Assembly (NCBI RefSeq): GCF_023159225.1
Contig: NC_063174.1
Coordinates: 42,214,191 to 42,278,190 of the forward strand
Direction of reading: 5' to 3'
Length of the DNA: 64,000 bases
From: Perognathus longimembris pacificus
Lineage: Eukaryota > Chordata > Mammalia > Rodentia > Heteromyidae
Below the pieces are notes generated by a model. It saw only the letters and a list, made by a program, of their open reading frames with translations, was not told the origin of the DNA and did not search any database. Made by a program: the position numbers and the translations under genes. The number at the start of each line of letters is the position of its first letter. The first letter of the stretch is position 1. Below, piece after piece: positions 47,302 to 54,269 of the stretch.

Positions 47302-49164
47302 GTCAGTAGTGGGGCTTGAACTCAGAGCCAGGGCACTCTTCCTTAGTTGTTTTGCTCAAAGCTGGTGCTCTCCCAACTTGAACCACACCTCCATATTTGG
47401 CTTTTTGCTGGTTAATTGGCTCTAAGGGTTTCATGGACTTGACTGTCCTGGATGGCTTCAAACCACAATCCTCAGATCTCAGTCTCCTGGGTAGCTAGGA
47501 TTACAGGCATGAACTTCCAGCACCCCACTCAGATCTCTTCACAAGAATGAGATATGTGGTATCAACAAAAAGAGAGATTAGGCTAATGACTGTCTTTGAC
47601 TATGAACATCTTGCTTGGAGTTTTCCATCTTTTTTCCCCAGCACATAGATAGATGGTAGCTATGCTTCTGTCCCTACCAGCCTGTTTCTGGTGGTGACCT
47701 CAAGGCAGTGGCTTTGGAGGAGGCAGATCATGTGCACTGTGTGTGCTGCATGTGCAGGAGAGTAGAGAGCCGCTGACTGTGGACCTCAGTTGTCTGACTG
47801 TGGCTCCTCATGGCTGAGGTTAGGTGGATGCTGAAAGGTTAGCAAGAGTGAGAAAGGAGAATACTTCGAGCTGTTGCCCATGCCGTGGAATGACCAGGAT
47901 GCCCTCCATCTGTTCAGCTGGCACCAACCTTAGGATGGCCCTGCACCTGCTCATCTAGGCCTTGAGCCATGTTGACTGGACAGCACTGTGCCTGTGCCCA
48001 AGGCCTTCTCGCTAATTAGAAGACCCTTGGCAGTAACTTTTTTTTTTTTCTTTTGTGAGACAGGTTCTCATTGTATATCCAGGCTGGCCTTGGATTTTTG
48101 ATCCTCCCGGCTCAGCCTCCCAAGTGCTGGGATTATAGGCATGCACTACCATGCCTGAGTCAGACAAAGCATTTCTTAAAACAGCAGCCAAATTCTTGAG
48201 CTGATAGTACTTTACCTGGGATCTAGGAGAATTTCCAGGCCATATTTAATTTCAATCCCTCTTTCTTTTTTTTTTTCTTTTTTCTTTTTTTTTTTGGCCA
48301 GTCCTGGGCCTTGGACTCAGGGCCTGAGCACTGTCCCTGGCTTTCTTTTGCTCAAGGCTAGCACTCTACCACTTGAGCCACAGCGCCACTTCTGGCCGTT
48401 TTCTGTATATGTGGTGCTGGGGAATTGAACCCAGGGCCTCATGTATACGAGGCAAGCTCTCTTGCCACTAGGCCATATCCCCAGCCCCTCAATCCCTCTT
48501 TCCTGTGAATGAATCCTGTGCCATGATCTCCTTGGTAAAGCCAAGGGCAACCTGTCTCTCAGCCTTTTTTCCCCTATGCATAAAGTACAAATATGTAGCC
48601 ACTGAGGTTATATAGGCAATTATGTGTAGTGCCTTTTAAAACATTGTCTTTGTGGTCGTCTTTCCATGAACATGCTACTTCTCATTCTGGGGGCCACCTC
48701 TGAATGGAAGCCTGGCACCTTGGGCAGCTAGTTGGTGGTGTATGGTAGAGTTTCTGGCTGTCAGGAAGAGGAGGCAGGGTTGGACTTGCTTGTTTTAATC
48801 CCAACAGTGAGCCTGGGGCAGTGTATTTGGGATGTGTGGCTGGGATGGTTTGGGTGGCCCTAGTATCATAGGAAGTTTCCCTTAGTCTTTGCTGAGGTCT
48901 GATTGGGTGATGTACCTAACTAAGCATGCTCTAGGTAGGACTGGTTGTTTGTCTTCTTGTTCCTTTTAGTTGCTTCTGGGAGTAGAGTGGACACTGGCTG
49001 ATGTGCTCCTACTGATTAGTCTTAGCTAGAAGGTTGCTCCATCTAGGGGAGGGGAACCTTTGCCTTACAGGCTGCCCACTTGCTTTGCCTTACAGAAAGT
49101 CCAGGAGGAACAGGAAAGCAACACCAGCAAGGTGCCCACTGTCGTGTCAGAGGATCACCTCTGA
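19974..49164 (+). CDS. FLVCR2: FLVCR2, exons 2-10 (C-terminal 302 residues), spliced
   Basis: Nine exons (19974-20115, 22937-23077, 37741-37808, 39300-39403, 43350-43460, 44740-44845, 44972-45083, 45636-45691, 49096-49164) join in frame to 909 bases, 302 residues plus TGA. Every intron is GT-AG. I recognise the product as FLVCR2 (MFSD7C), a 12-helix major facilitator transporter of the plasma membrane. The family is linked to choline and heme transport, and human loss causes Fowler-type proliferative vasculopathy. Visible parts: helices 5-6 (exons 2-3), the cytosolic loop KEKPKYPPS..., helix 7 (exons 3-4), helix 8 with GRIGLT and [13 protein letters not shown] (exon 5), helix 9 (exon 6), helix 10 with [11 protein letters not shown] (exons 6-7), helices 11-12 (exons 7-9) and a short acidic tail (exons 9-10). 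Human FLVCR2 has 10 exons and 526 residues, so about 224 residues in exon 1 lie upstream of the window. No frameshift or stop is seen. Confidence 0.97.
20511..20745 (+). mobile_element. 7SL-ID composite SINE
   Basis: gccaggtgctggtggctcat ... ttcaagccctaataccagc with a CACACA tail. About 400 bases downstream of FLVCR2 exon 2. Confidence 0.9.
21130..21260 (+). mobile_element. B1-like (7SL) monomer SINE
   Basis: gatggctcatgcttgtaatc ... gagaccctgcctcacaagc with an A/C-rich tail and no ID arm. Confidence 0.82.
21261..22936 (+). other. FLVCR2: FLVCR2 intron 2, repeat-free part
   Basis: No repeat or exon is recognised. It ends at the exon 3 acceptor. Confidence 0.55.
22937..23077 (+). CDS. FLVCR2: FLVCR2 exon 3
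   Basis: 141 bases between acceptor tttcctttcag and donor gtaagt. It encodes the central cytosolic loop ([22 protein letters not shown]) and the start of helix 7 ([11 protein letters not shown]). Ends in phase 1. Confidence 0.96.
23483..23587. repeat. (CCTT)n microsatellite
   Basis: About 100 bases, CCTT with two CTTT variants near the left end. Confidence 0.97.
23590..23732 (-). mobile_element. B1-like (7SL) monomer SINE
   Basis: Reverse monomer (caggctggtctcctatac) after a (CCTT)n tract. It contains a duplicated gtcttactttg segment. Confidence 0.75.
23945..24168 (-). mobile_element. 7SL-ID composite SINE, old
   Basis: Reverse right arm and 7SL half (cagatctcagcttcctgaat ... ggattacaggtatgagtcac) with many changes. 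Confidence 0.85.
24800..24900. repeat. (CCTT)n microsatellite
   Basis: About 100 bases with minor variants at both ends. Confidence 0.97.
24901..25038 (-). mobile_element. ID-ID dimer SINE with internal deletion
   Basis: Reverse dimer whose middle (about 70 bases) is replaced by a short T run. The tail position holds a (CCTT)n tract at 24800-24900. Confidence 0.87.
25039..25271 (-). mobile_element. 7SL-ID composite SINE
   Basis: Complete reverse copy directly abutting the previous SINE. Confidence 0.9.
25808..26265 (+). mobile_element. 7SL-ID composite SINE split by a dimer SINE
   Basis: 7SL half at 25808-25911, remainder at 26109-26265 (actcttatctccaataaac ... ccaggactggcc). Confidence 0.92.
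25912..26108 (-). mobile_element. ID-ID dimer SINE, nested
   Basis: Target duplication cccatgaagact at 25900-25911 and 26109-26120, taken from the host SINE linker. Confidence 0.94.
26323..26715 (-). mobile_element. 5'-truncated LINE-1 3' end, about 390 bp
   Basis: Begins with a T run, then the same 3' terminal sequence as the 12241 copy and a longer 3' UTR. The target duplication is tcagtctRaaattctt at 26307-26322 and 26716-26731, with one mismatch. Confidence 0.9.
26732..27250 (+). repeat. possible old interspersed repeat, family not assigned
   Basis: ttctgttgctatgacaaagt ... ggaggaaagatttactttga ... tttctgtccatggttgg recalls a widespread mammalian repeat, but I cannot name its class. An ID fragment interrupts it. 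Confidence 0.35.
26816..26872 (+). mobile_element. old ID-like SINE fragment
   Basis: gagctgggaatatagcatcc ... ataccagtgcctca resembles a decayed ID left unit. It interrupts an unassigned repeat-like region. Confidence 0.45.
27551..27873 (+). mobile_element. B1-like monomer SINE split by a dimer SINE
   Basis: cccaatatgcctataattcc ... gctgaggtaggac continues after the insertion as gagaattttgaattcaagga and ends in an A run. Confidence 0.85.
27603..27806 (-). mobile_element. ID-ID dimer SINE, nested
   Basis: Target duplication ggtaggaSaatttt at 27589-27602 and 27807-27820, with one mismatch. It lost part of the left unit. Confidence 0.9.
28585..28795 (+). mobile_element. 7SL-ID composite SINE
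   Basis: gggtgcaggtggctcatgcc ... gagttcaagcttccc, with a deletion in the right arm. Confidence 0.87.
29467..29659 (-). mobile_element. ID-ID dimer SINE
   Basis: Reverse dimer after a T run, with a short deletion in the second unit (cttcttttgtactctgcc). Confidence 0.9.
30742..34569 (-). CDS. LINE-1 ORF2 protein, 1275 residues, endonuclease and reverse transcriptase
   Basis: Complete and uninterrupted, the same length as human LINE-1 ORF2p. The endonuclease domain (1-240) shows N14 in SLNINGLN, E43 in CLQETHL, D144/N146 in VGDFNTP, D204 in SKIDH and D228-H229 in SDHSGL. The Z region (about 500-580) includes [19 protein letters not shown]. The reverse transcriptase has D599 in [17 protein letters not shown] and the catalytic FADD at 699-702. 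The C-terminal cysteine motif [18 protein letters not shown] is complete. ORF2 nicks target DNA at TT/AAAA-like sites and copies LINE-1 RNA into the genome; SINEs of this genome probably use it in trans. No inactivating change is visible. Confidence 0.97.
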   Translation of the reverse strand: MEGEKTPLSLISLNINGLNSPIKRSRLAEWIRKQKVDICCLQETHLTARDKNRLRMKGWSKIYQANAPTKTAGVAILISDKLDFSLKSTQKDKEGHYILIQGKIQNQDITVINVYSPNKRGPTYVKQILTELQSKIDANTIIVGDFNTPLSPRDRSNTQRISKGAEDLNNTIAQMDLTDLYRTFHPTETQYTFFSAAHGSYSKIDHVIAHTKNLSKYKRIDIIPCIISDHSGLKVTLNNKGYHRAYTHSWRLNPTLLSNTWATDQIKDEINEFISHNDKENTSQRNLWDTAKAVLRGKIIALSTHIKRMEAEQVNTLTMKLKQLEKQEMTESKTTRRGEITKIKEEINLIENRKTIQQINKTKSWFFEKINKIDRPLARLTKKRREETHIRKIRDSTGKITTNTHDIQTIIRSYFQNLYSTKNNNFTEMDQFLEKYKLPKLNQEEINQLNKPITYGEIQEVIKNLPTKKSPGPDGFTNEFYKTFSEELIPILLKLFREIETEGKIPNSFYEANIILIPKPGKDPTKKENYRPISLMNTDAKLLNKILANRIQKVIKNIIHHDQVGFIPQSQGWFNIRKSINVIHHINRTKIKNHIVISVDAQKAFDKIQHPYLLKALERTGIDGTFLKTIKAIYNRPTANIILNGEKLKSFPLNTGTRQGCPLSPLLFNIVLESLAIAIRQEEDIKGIHIGKEEIKLSLFADDMILYLKDPKNSVPKLLHLINQFGKVAGYKINPQKSAAFLYTSNRQTEKEIMETIPFTVAKKRIKYLGINLTKDVTDLFNENYKNLIREIKEDTRRWKDLPCSWVGRINIVKMAILPKLLYKFNAIPIKIPATFFTEIEKPIHKFIWNSKKPRIAKAILGKKHSAGGITIPDFKLYYKAIITKTAWYWYKNRSEDQWIRIEDPEIKPHSYSQLIFDKGAKDIQWNKHSLFNYWCWENWAAICRKLKVDPSLSPCTKINSKWIKDLNIRPESLKLLKDRVGKTLELIGTGRNFLNRVPGAQQIGERLNKWDYYKLKSFCTAKVIATKIERQPTIWERIFTSTATDKGLISVIYRELKKLSPSKPNKPIRKWAKELKRDFTREDIKMAKKHMRKCSTSLLVKEMQIKTTLRYHLTPVRMAYTLNSGNNKCWRGCGERGTLLHCWWECKLVQPLWRTVWRFLKKLNIDLPYDPAIPLLGIYPKQQNPRYQKNICTSMFIAAQFTIAKIWKQPRCPSTDEWIQKIWYLYTMEYYIAIRNGEILLFAGKWSELEQIMLSETSLEHRKQRGMISLIYDC
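34621..35790 (-). CDS. LINE-1 ORF1 protein, 389 residues
   Basis: RNA-binding nucleic-acid chaperone that trimerises and coats LINE-1 RNA. I start it at the first ATG of the frame (35790, [11 protein letters not shown]). The frame is open further upstream to 35871 but has no ATG there. Domains: a short polar N-terminus; a long coiled coil (about residues 40-190) with a 14-residue tandem duplication; an RRM-like domain (about 195-290) starting [11 protein letters not shown] and containing TPRHIIFK; and a C-terminal domain (about 291-370) with the conserved QARSEW and [10 protein letters not shown]. The stop is TAA at 34623-34621. The human protein is 338 residues; the extra length lies mainly in the coiled coil and C-terminal tail. 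Confidence 0.93.
   Translation of the reverse strand: MRKSQRNITQFIKGQANSPAPKSSTTGEEMENKKANEDMLTGMIETVRNEIRKQFQEFRAEIWKDTQEAKKEMEAKLDTMQASFKEMEAKMDIMQAAFKENLHTLRIEMHEKIDLKYNSLKEEISTIRADMTTMNSSLTSINSAIETITQRVDHMESRISRLDDEAADNNQKMTTLQEKVKLQGRLLQELMDKDKRYNLRIIGIEEGAEYQSRGLNHVLNKVIAENFPNLTGDPIQVTEAYRTPGRPDPRKTTPRHIIFKTTDLKIKEQILNSAKAKKETFFNGKRIRITSDLSTQTYQARSEWKNTIQVLQNNNLQPRIKYPAKLEFTFEGRTRSFHTKEELKEYVNKKPALQRILRGEAHPTEIVKDTQTDSERNFNSQSPAETQAH
35791..36968 (-). promoter_or_regulatory. LINE-1 5' UTR / internal promoter
   Basis: GC- and CpG-rich region between the LINE-1 5' end and ORF1. AAGATGGCGCC near the 5' end matches a YY1 core in the position used by other mammalian LINE-1s. I see no tandem monomers of the mouse type. 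Confidence 0.75.
36969..37142 (+). mobile_element. SINE right half with (CA)n tail, fused to the LINE-1 5' end
   Basis: Only the linker (ctccaataaac) and ID-like right arm (ctggaagtggaactgtgg ... ggactggtac) of a 7SL-ID composite SINE are present. The tail is (CA)n to 37142. The 7SL half is missing, and the copy abuts the LINE-1 5' end in opposite orientation, inside the same target duplication. Confidence 0.9.
37100..37142. repeat. (CA)n microsatellite
   Basis: Tail of the SINE half at the LINE-1 5' junction, directly followed by the target duplication. Confidence 0.95.
37156..37740 (+). other. FLVCR2: FLVCR2 intron 3, 3' end
   Basis: Follows the right copy of the LINE-1 target duplication and runs to the exon 4 acceptor. 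Nothing else is recognised. Confidence 0.55.
37741..37808 (+). CDS. FLVCR2: FLVCR2 exon 4
   Basis: 68 bases between acceptor ctccttcag and donor gtaagg. Encodes [20 protein letters not shown] plus YP, the rest of helix 7. It follows the 14.7-kb intron 3 that holds the full-length LINE-1. Confidence 0.95.
38105..38310. repeat. AT-rich TATA/ATAT low-complexity region
   Basis: About 200 bases dominated by TATA, ATATA and GTATATAT words (e.g. atatatgatatatagtatat), with many short inverted repeats. Confidence 0.9.
38833..39070 (+). mobile_element. 7SL-ID composite SINE
   Basis: agccaggtaccggtggctca ... cataggacctgccaaagg. Lies 230 bases upstream of FLVCR2 exon 5. Confidence 0.9.
39300..39403 (+). 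CDS. FLVCR2: FLVCR2 exon 5
   Basis: 104 bases between acceptor tttccccag and donor gtaagt. Encodes [12 protein letters not shown], helix 8 and the charged loop WLDKTKTYK. The A-like motif of major facilitator transporters falls in this region. Confidence 0.95.
39773..39992 (+). mobile_element. ID-ID dimer SINE
   Basis: Complete with an A/CAAA-rich tail. Target duplication aaaatagaacaatgg (15 bp, exact) at 39758-39772 and 39993-40007. Confidence 0.95.
40385..40655 (+). mobile_element. multi-unit SINE: 7SL-like, second 7SL-like, then ID-like unit
   Basis: atcccagctacttgggaagc, then a second 7SL-like unit (gtgagcccagctacagagag ... gcatgagaccctatcc), then an ID-like arm (gtgtatggctcaagtggtag). 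Same architecture as 42882-43190, but much diverged. Confidence 0.6.
40656..42557 (+). other. FLVCR2: FLVCR2 intron 5, repeat-poor part
   Basis: About 1.9 kb without a recognised repeat. GC is somewhat higher, and several chance open frames lie on both strands. Confidence 0.5.
42558..42588. repeat. (TG)n microsatellite
   Basis: About 31 bases in the tail position of the reverse SINE at 42589. Confidence 0.95.
42589..42812 (-). mobile_element. 7SL-ID composite SINE beside a (TG)n tract
   Basis: Complete reverse copy. The (TG)n tract at 42558-42588 stands in the tail position. Confidence 0.92.
42882..43190 (+). mobile_element. multi-unit SINE: two 7SL-like units plus an ID-like unit
   Basis: caaccaggtgtggtggcaca (unit 1), gtggggtgtgcatgaatgtg ... 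gctattcaggagcc (unit 2), ctcttgagggcatggctcaa ... catccaattcc (ID-like unit). Tail AATAATAAT. Lies 160 bases upstream of FLVCR2 exon 6. Confidence 0.65.
43350..43460 (+). CDS. FLVCR2: FLVCR2 exon 6
   Basis: 111 bases between acceptor tacttgtag and donor gtaagt. Encodes [19 protein letters not shown] (helix 9) and [12 protein letters not shown] (start of helix 10). Confidence 0.95.
43897..44180 (+). mobile_element. 7SL-ID composite SINE with (CA)n tail
   Basis: accagtagcttatgcctgta ... ttcaagccccagaacctac, then (CA)n over 44123-44180. Confidence 0.92.
44123..44180. repeat. (CA)n microsatellite
   Basis: About 57 bases, the tail of the SINE at 43897. Confidence 0.97.
44740..44845 (+). CDS. FLVCR2: FLVCR2 exon 7
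   Basis: 106 bases between acceptor ggacttcag and donor gtagag. Encodes [20 protein letters not shown] and [10 protein letters not shown] (helices 10 and 11). The next intron is only 126 bases. Confidence 0.95.
44972..45083 (+). CDS. FLVCR2: FLVCR2 exon 8
   Basis: 112 bases between acceptor ctttgccag and donor gtgagt. Encodes [18 protein letters not shown] (helix 11 and loop) and [15 protein letters not shown] (helix 12). Confidence 0.95.
45636..45691 (+). CDS. FLVCR2: FLVCR2 exon 9
   Basis: 56 bases between acceptor gtcattcag and donor gtgagt. Encodes [19 protein letters not shown], the basic start of the cytosolic C-terminal tail. Confidence 0.93.
45692..47240 (+). other. FLVCR2: FLVCR2 intron 9, first part
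   Basis: Includes a short C run (45900-45910) and a G run (46585-46593). No exon or interspersed repeat is recognised. Confidence 0.5.
47241..47299. repeat. (CT)n microsatellite
   Basis: About 58 bases with one interruption (cttt) near the left end, in the tail position of a reverse SINE. Confidence 0.97.
47241..47526 (-). mobile_element. 7SL-ID composite SINE with (CT)n tail
   Basis: Reverse copy at 47301-47526 following a CT tract at 47241-47299. cagatctct recurs on both sides as a likely target duplication. Confidence 0.88.
48038..48160 (-). mobile_element. B1-like (7SL) monomer SINE
   Basis: Reverse monomer: gagacaggttctcattgtat, caggctggccttggattttt, cctcccaagtgctgggatta. Confidence 0.92.
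48266..48488 (-). mobile_element. ID-ID dimer SINE
   Basis: Complete reverse dimer. Exact target duplication tcaatccctctttc at 48252-48265 and 48489-48502. In FLVCR2 intron 9. Confidence 0.95.
49096..49164 (+). CDS. FLVCR2: FLVCR2 exon 10, coding part
   Basis: After acceptor ttgccttacag the reading frame continues with [20 protein letters not shown] and HL, then TGA at 49162-49164. The acidic, serine/threonine-rich tail is typical of FLVCR2. Confidence 0.94.
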   Translation, partial: KVQEEQESNTSKVPTVVSEDHL

Positions 49165-49622
49165 TAGAGAGATGACAGCAACTCAGGGGACCACGAACAC
49201 CCACTTGTTCATTCTGCTCAGCGCCCTGTCAGCACAAAGGCCTTCCCTGGGCAGCTTTTGGAGGGAACCAGCTGCAGTATTTGTGGCTTGCCTGGCGGTA
49301 CCCATGCCTCCTGGAACCCACTCAAGAGCTCGGATGCTTAGTGGAGGAAAGTCAGACTTTCCGTCAAATGCAAATTGGATTACTGCCCCCTCCTCTATTA
49401 GGTCATGGGTGCTGGTTTGGGGAGAGGCTGATGGAGGGTGCTGGAGTCTAATGTTGCTTGATCCTTTGCCTTCCTCCAACCCCATCCTCTCTTTTGGAGA
49501 ATACTTGGGAAATTATCACAAGAAGAAAGCTTACTCAGGATATTCACTTTTTCTATTGTCTCAAGACCTTCCCATGAGGCCCCATTGTCATGAAGAAGGG
49601 GCCAGCTGTTCTGCCTGGGGAA

Positions 49623-49668
49623 GGGTCATTCCTCAGCCTGGGTCAGGGTCATTCCTCAGCCTGGGTCA
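49623..49668. repeat. two exact 23-bp tandem copies in the FLVCR2 3' UTR
   Basis: The unit begins gggtcattcctcagcc and occurs at 49623-49645 and again at 49646-49668 with no mismatch. Confidence 0.95.
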
Positions 49669-49834
49669 TCGGACAAACCACTCCAGTGCACAGAGAGAAG
49701 GTGCAATGGGGACATCACCCATAGAACAACCCCATCAGGGAAAAACCCTCAGGACTCTTGGCCCTCATTCCCCTGGCCTAATGTTGGAATTGTCTCCAGA
49801 TCCTCTTTCCTAAGCGCTGATCAGACCAAACACC

Positions 49835-49840
49835 AATAAA
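49835..49840 (+). terminator. FLVCR2: proximal FLVCR2 poly(A) signal AATAAA
   Basis: Canonical AATAAA 670 bases after the stop codon. It is followed by a GT-rich stretch (ggattgtggtctcgtg), as expected for a cleavage site near 49858. Confidence 0.75.
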
Positions 49841-50462
49841 CTTGACAAAACTGGATTGTGGTCTCGTGCAGGGGATACTGTGTATCACCTAGGGGCCAAG
49901 AGTGAGCTTATGAAGTCTGCACTGTGAACTTTGCTGACTGAGTTCTGATGAGATGTTTTTATACAAATGAAGTCTTTGACCAGGGACTGCTGTTTGTCCC
50001 AGGCCACCAAATCTGCTTTTATCTGGATATGCATTATCCGGAGGGGATAATCATAGCTAATCTCGAACATTCCACTCTAGCCAATCTAAGGCTGCTTCTG
50101 AGAGATGAGAGGAAAGGGGTAGCTGGGAAGGCATCTTTTGCAATGGGCATTGAGTTCGTTTGAATTATAAACATCTCATCTCTGATGGGGGCAGTATTTA
50201 CACACCCAACCTTCTCTTCATCTCCTGCTAGTGATAATCTTCATCAGATAACCTCAACATTAAGGGATTCCCTTTAGACCAATTCCAGTTGAGTTCTTTC
50301 CCTACTTTAGCCTGCTGTATGGCTTTTATAGTATCTTCTGAACATAAGAGCATTCTTGGTTAATTTCTCCAAGGTGTTGAGTAGCTGTGGTCTTGACCAC
50401 AGTGCTATCTGAATTTGGTCTCTCTCATGGCCCCACTCATGATCTCAGAGGAGCCTGGCTGC

Positions 50463-50465
<3 letters not shown>

Positions 50466-50510
<45 letters not shown>
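50466..50510. repeat. (TG)n microsatellite in the distal FLVCR2 3' UTR
   Basis: About 45 bases of TG between the two candidate poly(A) signals. It would be a (UG)n stretch in the long transcript. Confidence 0.95.
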
Positions 50511-50512
<2 letters not shown>

Positions 50513-50734
50513 AAATCTGTACATGGAGGGGTAGAATGCCCTCTGTAAGTAATAGATGAGGCTCACACTTTTGGTGGAAGGAGTGCTTGGTGGGGGTTGT
50601 CTGTCTTTTTTTTAACAGGAGAAAGATGTTTATTCAACTGCTCAAAATGTATTAACATTGTTTACTGAACCCATTGCTCTATTTTAAAAAAGATAATTTG
50701 TATTTTCTATTTGTAGTATCAGATGTTTTAAGGC

Positions 50735-50740
50735 AATAAA
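50735..50740 (+). terminator. FLVCR2: distal FLVCR2 poly(A) signal AATAAA
   Basis: AATAAA in an A/T-rich context, followed by a GT-rich region (gtggtctgactggtc). It would give a 1.6-kb 3' UTR and cleavage near 50760. Confidence 0.6.
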
Positions 50741-50807
50741 GATTCTTAAAGTGGTCTGACTGGTCATTTGGTGGGGCAGCAGCAGCATTTGGTTATCCTG
50801 AGATTAT

Positions 50808-51040
50808 CATTTCTTTTTTGTTTTGGGTCCTGTCCTGGAGCTTGCACTCAGGGCCTGGACACGGTCTCTGAGTTATTTTGCTCAAGGATAGTGTTCTACC
50901 ACTTGAGTCACAGCTCCACTTCAGGCTTTTTGGTGGGTAATTGGAGATAAGAATCTCATGCTTTCCAGCTTGGGATGTCTTTGAACTACGATCCTCAGAT
51001 CTGTTTCATGAGCAACTAGGATTATAAGCATGAGTCACAT
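50808..51040 (-). mobile_element. 7SL-ID composite SINE
   Basis: Complete reverse copy just beyond the distal FLVCR2 poly(A) signal. Confidence 0.9.
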
Positions 51041-51602
51041 TTTTGAGGACTGAGGTATGACCAGGCTGAAAGGGTAGGGATCAAGGCTGGCTGAGCAGTG
51101 ACTATGACCCCCTCACCCCCCGTAGAAGCATGTTGTCTGTTGACATAGGTACTACTGTCCTAGTGGTTTTATTAAAGACAAGACTCTAAAGGCTCCTGTC
51201 CACCCACACAGAAGACTGCAACTCTGTGGCTAGCCTGTGACCTTGACCCCTCTCCCTACTGTGTACACACTGGAATGTGATCCCTGATGAGATGGCCCAC
51301 TGTTGTCTCTGGCTCTGCCTCAAAGGGCGGCTGAAGTGTTGTTCCATGATCCTGTTGTTCCCTGCACTGGCTCACTCAGACTTGAGTCAACAGCTTGGTT
51401 CCCGCAGTCCCCTCCAGTCTCATGCTACCACTTTCCTTCTCAATTGTGTCTGAGCAGCTGTGCTCATTTCACATCTGTTATGTGGGGATTTCAATGCTGT
51501 CAGTTTTCTGCATAATTCTTCCCTTCCAAGGTACCCTGTACCCATTCTAGCACCAGCCATTAGCAATTCTTAGCTGGAAACAATATTATGGTTTTACTTT
51601 AC

Positions 51603-51840
51603 TTTTTTTTGTGTGTGTGCCTGTCCTGGGGCTTGAACGCAGGGCCTGGATGCTGTCCCTAAGCTCCTATGCTCAAGGATAGTGCTGTACCACTTGAGTT
51701 ATAGCTCTACTTTGCTTTTTGGTGGTTAAGTGGAGATAAGACTCCCATAGACTTTCCTGCTTGAGCTGGCCTTGAACCACAACCCTCAGTTCTGTCTCCT
51801 GAATAGCTATGATTCTAGGCATGAGCCACCAGCACCTGGT
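51603..51840 (-). mobile_element. 7SL-ID composite SINE
   Basis: Complete reverse copy (ttggggcttgaacgcaggg region ... catgagccaccagcacctgg). Confidence 0.9.
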
Positions 51841-52045
51841 GGCAGCACTGATGTTTGAACTCAGGGGCCTCACACAGGTGCTCTCCTGCTTAAGCCTTAC
51901 CTCTGGCCCTTTTTTACTTTATTCTTCAGGGAGAGTCTTGTGCTTTTTCCTGGGTCCAGCTTCAAACCAATATCCTTCTAACAGCCTTCCATATAGCTGG
52001 AATCACGGGTATACACTTCCATGCTGGCTTCTTGATTTAGAACCC
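51841..52045 (-). mobile_element. old SINE, right arm plus 7SL-like half
   Basis: gatgtttgaactcaggggcc, ctgcttaagccttacctctg, then ccagcttcaaaccaatatcc and atatagctggaatcacgggt. Same architecture as the composites but heavily decayed. Confidence 0.6.
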
Positions 52046-52358
52046 ATCCTTCCAATCTGAATAGTTGGGACCTCAGGTATGATGATTCTACTTAAATCAC
52101 CAGGGAAGGGACTGAGTCTGGGCTATTAGGCAATCTGCTATTCATAGTACCTGTTGTCCACTCAAATGGTCACTTTAGAACCTTCTGGATCTTGCCTTTT
52201 CTCACATGCAATCATATTTCTATGTGTATACCTAGAGGATCCACATCATTTTACACTTTCACTCCTTTCTCAGTGGTCTCCAGGTGGATTTATATACTCA
52301 TGTTAATTTTATAAGACCACTGCTTTTCTTACTGCTTCTTATAGGCAAAGAAAACATT

Positions 52359-52566
52359 TTTTTTTTTTTTTTGGCCAGTCCTGGGGCTTGAACTCAGGTC
52401 CTGAGCACTGTCCCTGGCTTCTTTTCTGCTCAAGGCTAGCACTCTGCCAACTTGAGTCACAGCGCCATTTCTGGCCTTTTCTATATATGTGGTGCTGAGG
52501 AATCAAACCTAGGGCTTCATGTATCCGAGGCAAGCACTCTTGCCTCTAGGCCATATTCCCAGCCCC
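52359..52566 (-). mobile_element. ID-ID dimer SINE
   Basis: Complete reverse dimer. Target duplication agaaaacatt at 52349-52358 and 52567-52576. Confidence 0.93.
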
Positions 52567-52811
52567 AGAAAACATTCTTAACATTGAGCTATTTATCAAG
52601 ATGCGGTGTGGTGGGCATATGAGGCCAATCAGAAAGGAAAGTCAACACAGAAATGGAACCAGAGTTCTGAATGAACCATGATGCTTATAATCCTTGTAAC
52701 TTTTTGGTTATACAGCCATGTTCTTTTTACTGTTTAAGGTTGATTTTATTCCTTTCACCAAAGAGCTGATGGAGACTTCCTAGTACATTGTTAAAGACAC
52801 TGAAAATTCTG

Positions 52812-53060
52812 TGTTTTTTTGGTCAGGTGTAGGACTTGAATTTAGGGCATGGGCACTGTCCTTGAGCTTTTCACTCAAGGCTAGCATTCTACCACTTTGG
52901 GCCAAAGCACCACTTTCAGGTGGTTAATTGGAGATAAGAGTCTCATGGACTTCCCTGCCCAGGCTGGCTTTGGACTGTGATCTTCAGATCTCAGATCTTC
53001 AGAATTTCAGATCTCCTAAGTAGCTAGGATTACAGGTGTGAGCCACCAGTGGCCAGCCCT
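52812..53060 (-). mobile_element. 7SL-ID composite SINE
   Basis: Reverse copy. The 7SL half carries a local duplication of cagatctcagatctt-type sequence near 52985-53015. Confidence 0.9.
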
Positions 53061-53784
53061 TTGAACTTCCTTAATAGACTCACAAGTCCCACCTTTGTTT
53101 CTGATTTTCTTTTTAGCTCCTAACTCTTCACCATACTGTAGCTACACAGATAACACTTTTGAACAACTGTTCCTAGCTGCCAGTTGCTATTCCCTCTGCC
53201 CTAAATGCCTGCTTCTGGTCTTGAGACTGAGTCCTAAGCATTTGAGTCTCAGCTGAAACCCCACCGTCAGACCTTTTCTGGTGATCCAAGTTACGTCAGC
53301 ATTCTCCCACCCACCTTTTCTTGATCAAACCACCTTGCTTTGTACAGAATTCTGTCTGTAGTTCTTCCTCCTTGTAAACCCTGTTTTGGCAAGTACATTA
53401 TGCCCCAGGAGCAGAGACTTCCTGTGCTGTTTCATTTCCCTGCTCCATGAGACTGGCATGGAGAGGGCCTCAATAAATATTTGGTGAAATAACAAGAGGC
53501 CTTGCAAATAGACAAGGTGAGTGAGCGGAAGGCCCAGCCAGTGGAGGCCCCACCAGGCAGTGTTTCCAGGGCAGTTGTCACTAGGGGACATTATCCTTGG
53601 GGTCTAGGAGGCTTCCTTTCACAGTCATGCAGCTGTTTCTTCAATGCTACTTAATTTCAGTTTCTGTCTCTGCAGTATCAAGAACTTTGTTCTCTTCCTA
53701 AAGAAGAGGACAAGAAAGGATGGTGACTGTTAAGTGGTGATCCTACAATCTAGAAGATGAGAAAGAAGAACATTGGATTTCAAG
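53061..53784. other. intergenic between FLVCR2 and ERG28 3' ends
   Basis: Unique-looking sequence between the convergent genes. Nothing recognised. Confidence 0.5.
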
Positions 53785-53794
53785 AGCACAAGAG

Positions 53795-54041
53795 GCTGGG
53801 TACCAGTGGCTCATGCCTGTAATCCTAGCTACTCAGGAGGCTGAGATCTGGGGATCATGGTTCAAAGCCAGCCCTGGCAGGAAAAGTTCATGAGACTTCT
53901 CTCTAGTTAACCACCAGAAAACCAGAAGTGGCACTGTGGCTCAAAGTGGTAGAGTGCTGACCTTGAGTGAGAAAGCTCAGAGACAGTGCCTAGGCCCTCA
54001 ATTCAAGGCCCACAACCTACCCCCCCCCCCAAAAAAAAAAA
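53795..54041 (+). mobile_element. 7SL-ID composite SINE with C10A12 tail
   Basis: ggctgggtaccagtggctca ... cacaacctac followed by ten C and twelve A. Target duplication agcacaagag at 53785-53794 and 54042-54051. Confidence 0.92.
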
Positions 54042-54263
54042 AGCACAAGAGAAGCAAGTGACAAGAGAAGCTAGAGGTGGCCGGGCTGAGTAGGTCTTCA
54101 TTTGTCCCACTCAGGTGGATTTGATCCAGGCAGAAAGCTGTGATGCTCTGGTCCTGGGGCTCAGGGTGATGGGGCGGGTTGCGGTGGGTGGGGAGGAAAA
54201 GAAGGAAGGGCTCTTGTCTTATGGGAGATCAAAATACAGGGAGAAGAGAAGAGGGTTTTTCTA

Positions 54264-54269
54264 TTTATT
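54264..54269 (-). terminator. ERG28: ERG28 poly(A) signal AATAAA
   Basis: On the - strand, ttttgtAATAAAtagaaa lies about 605 bases after the stop. It is the first canonical hexamer in the expected place. Confidence 0.75.

Larger units (their letters stand above)
49165..50760 (+). other. FLVCR2: FLVCR2 3' untranslated region
   Basis: Noncoding sequence after the FLVCR2 stop. It holds an exact 23-bp tandem duplication (49623-49668), a (TG)n tract (50466-50510) and two AATAAA signals. The full extent depends on which signal is used, so the end given is the distal estimate. Confidence 0.7.

Noticed and set aside
49034..49813. 259-codon + strand frame over FLVCR2 exon 10
   Set aside because: It begins at TTG in the intron and runs in a different frame from FLVCR2 through the 3' UTR. 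The verified FLVCR2 frame ends at 49164.
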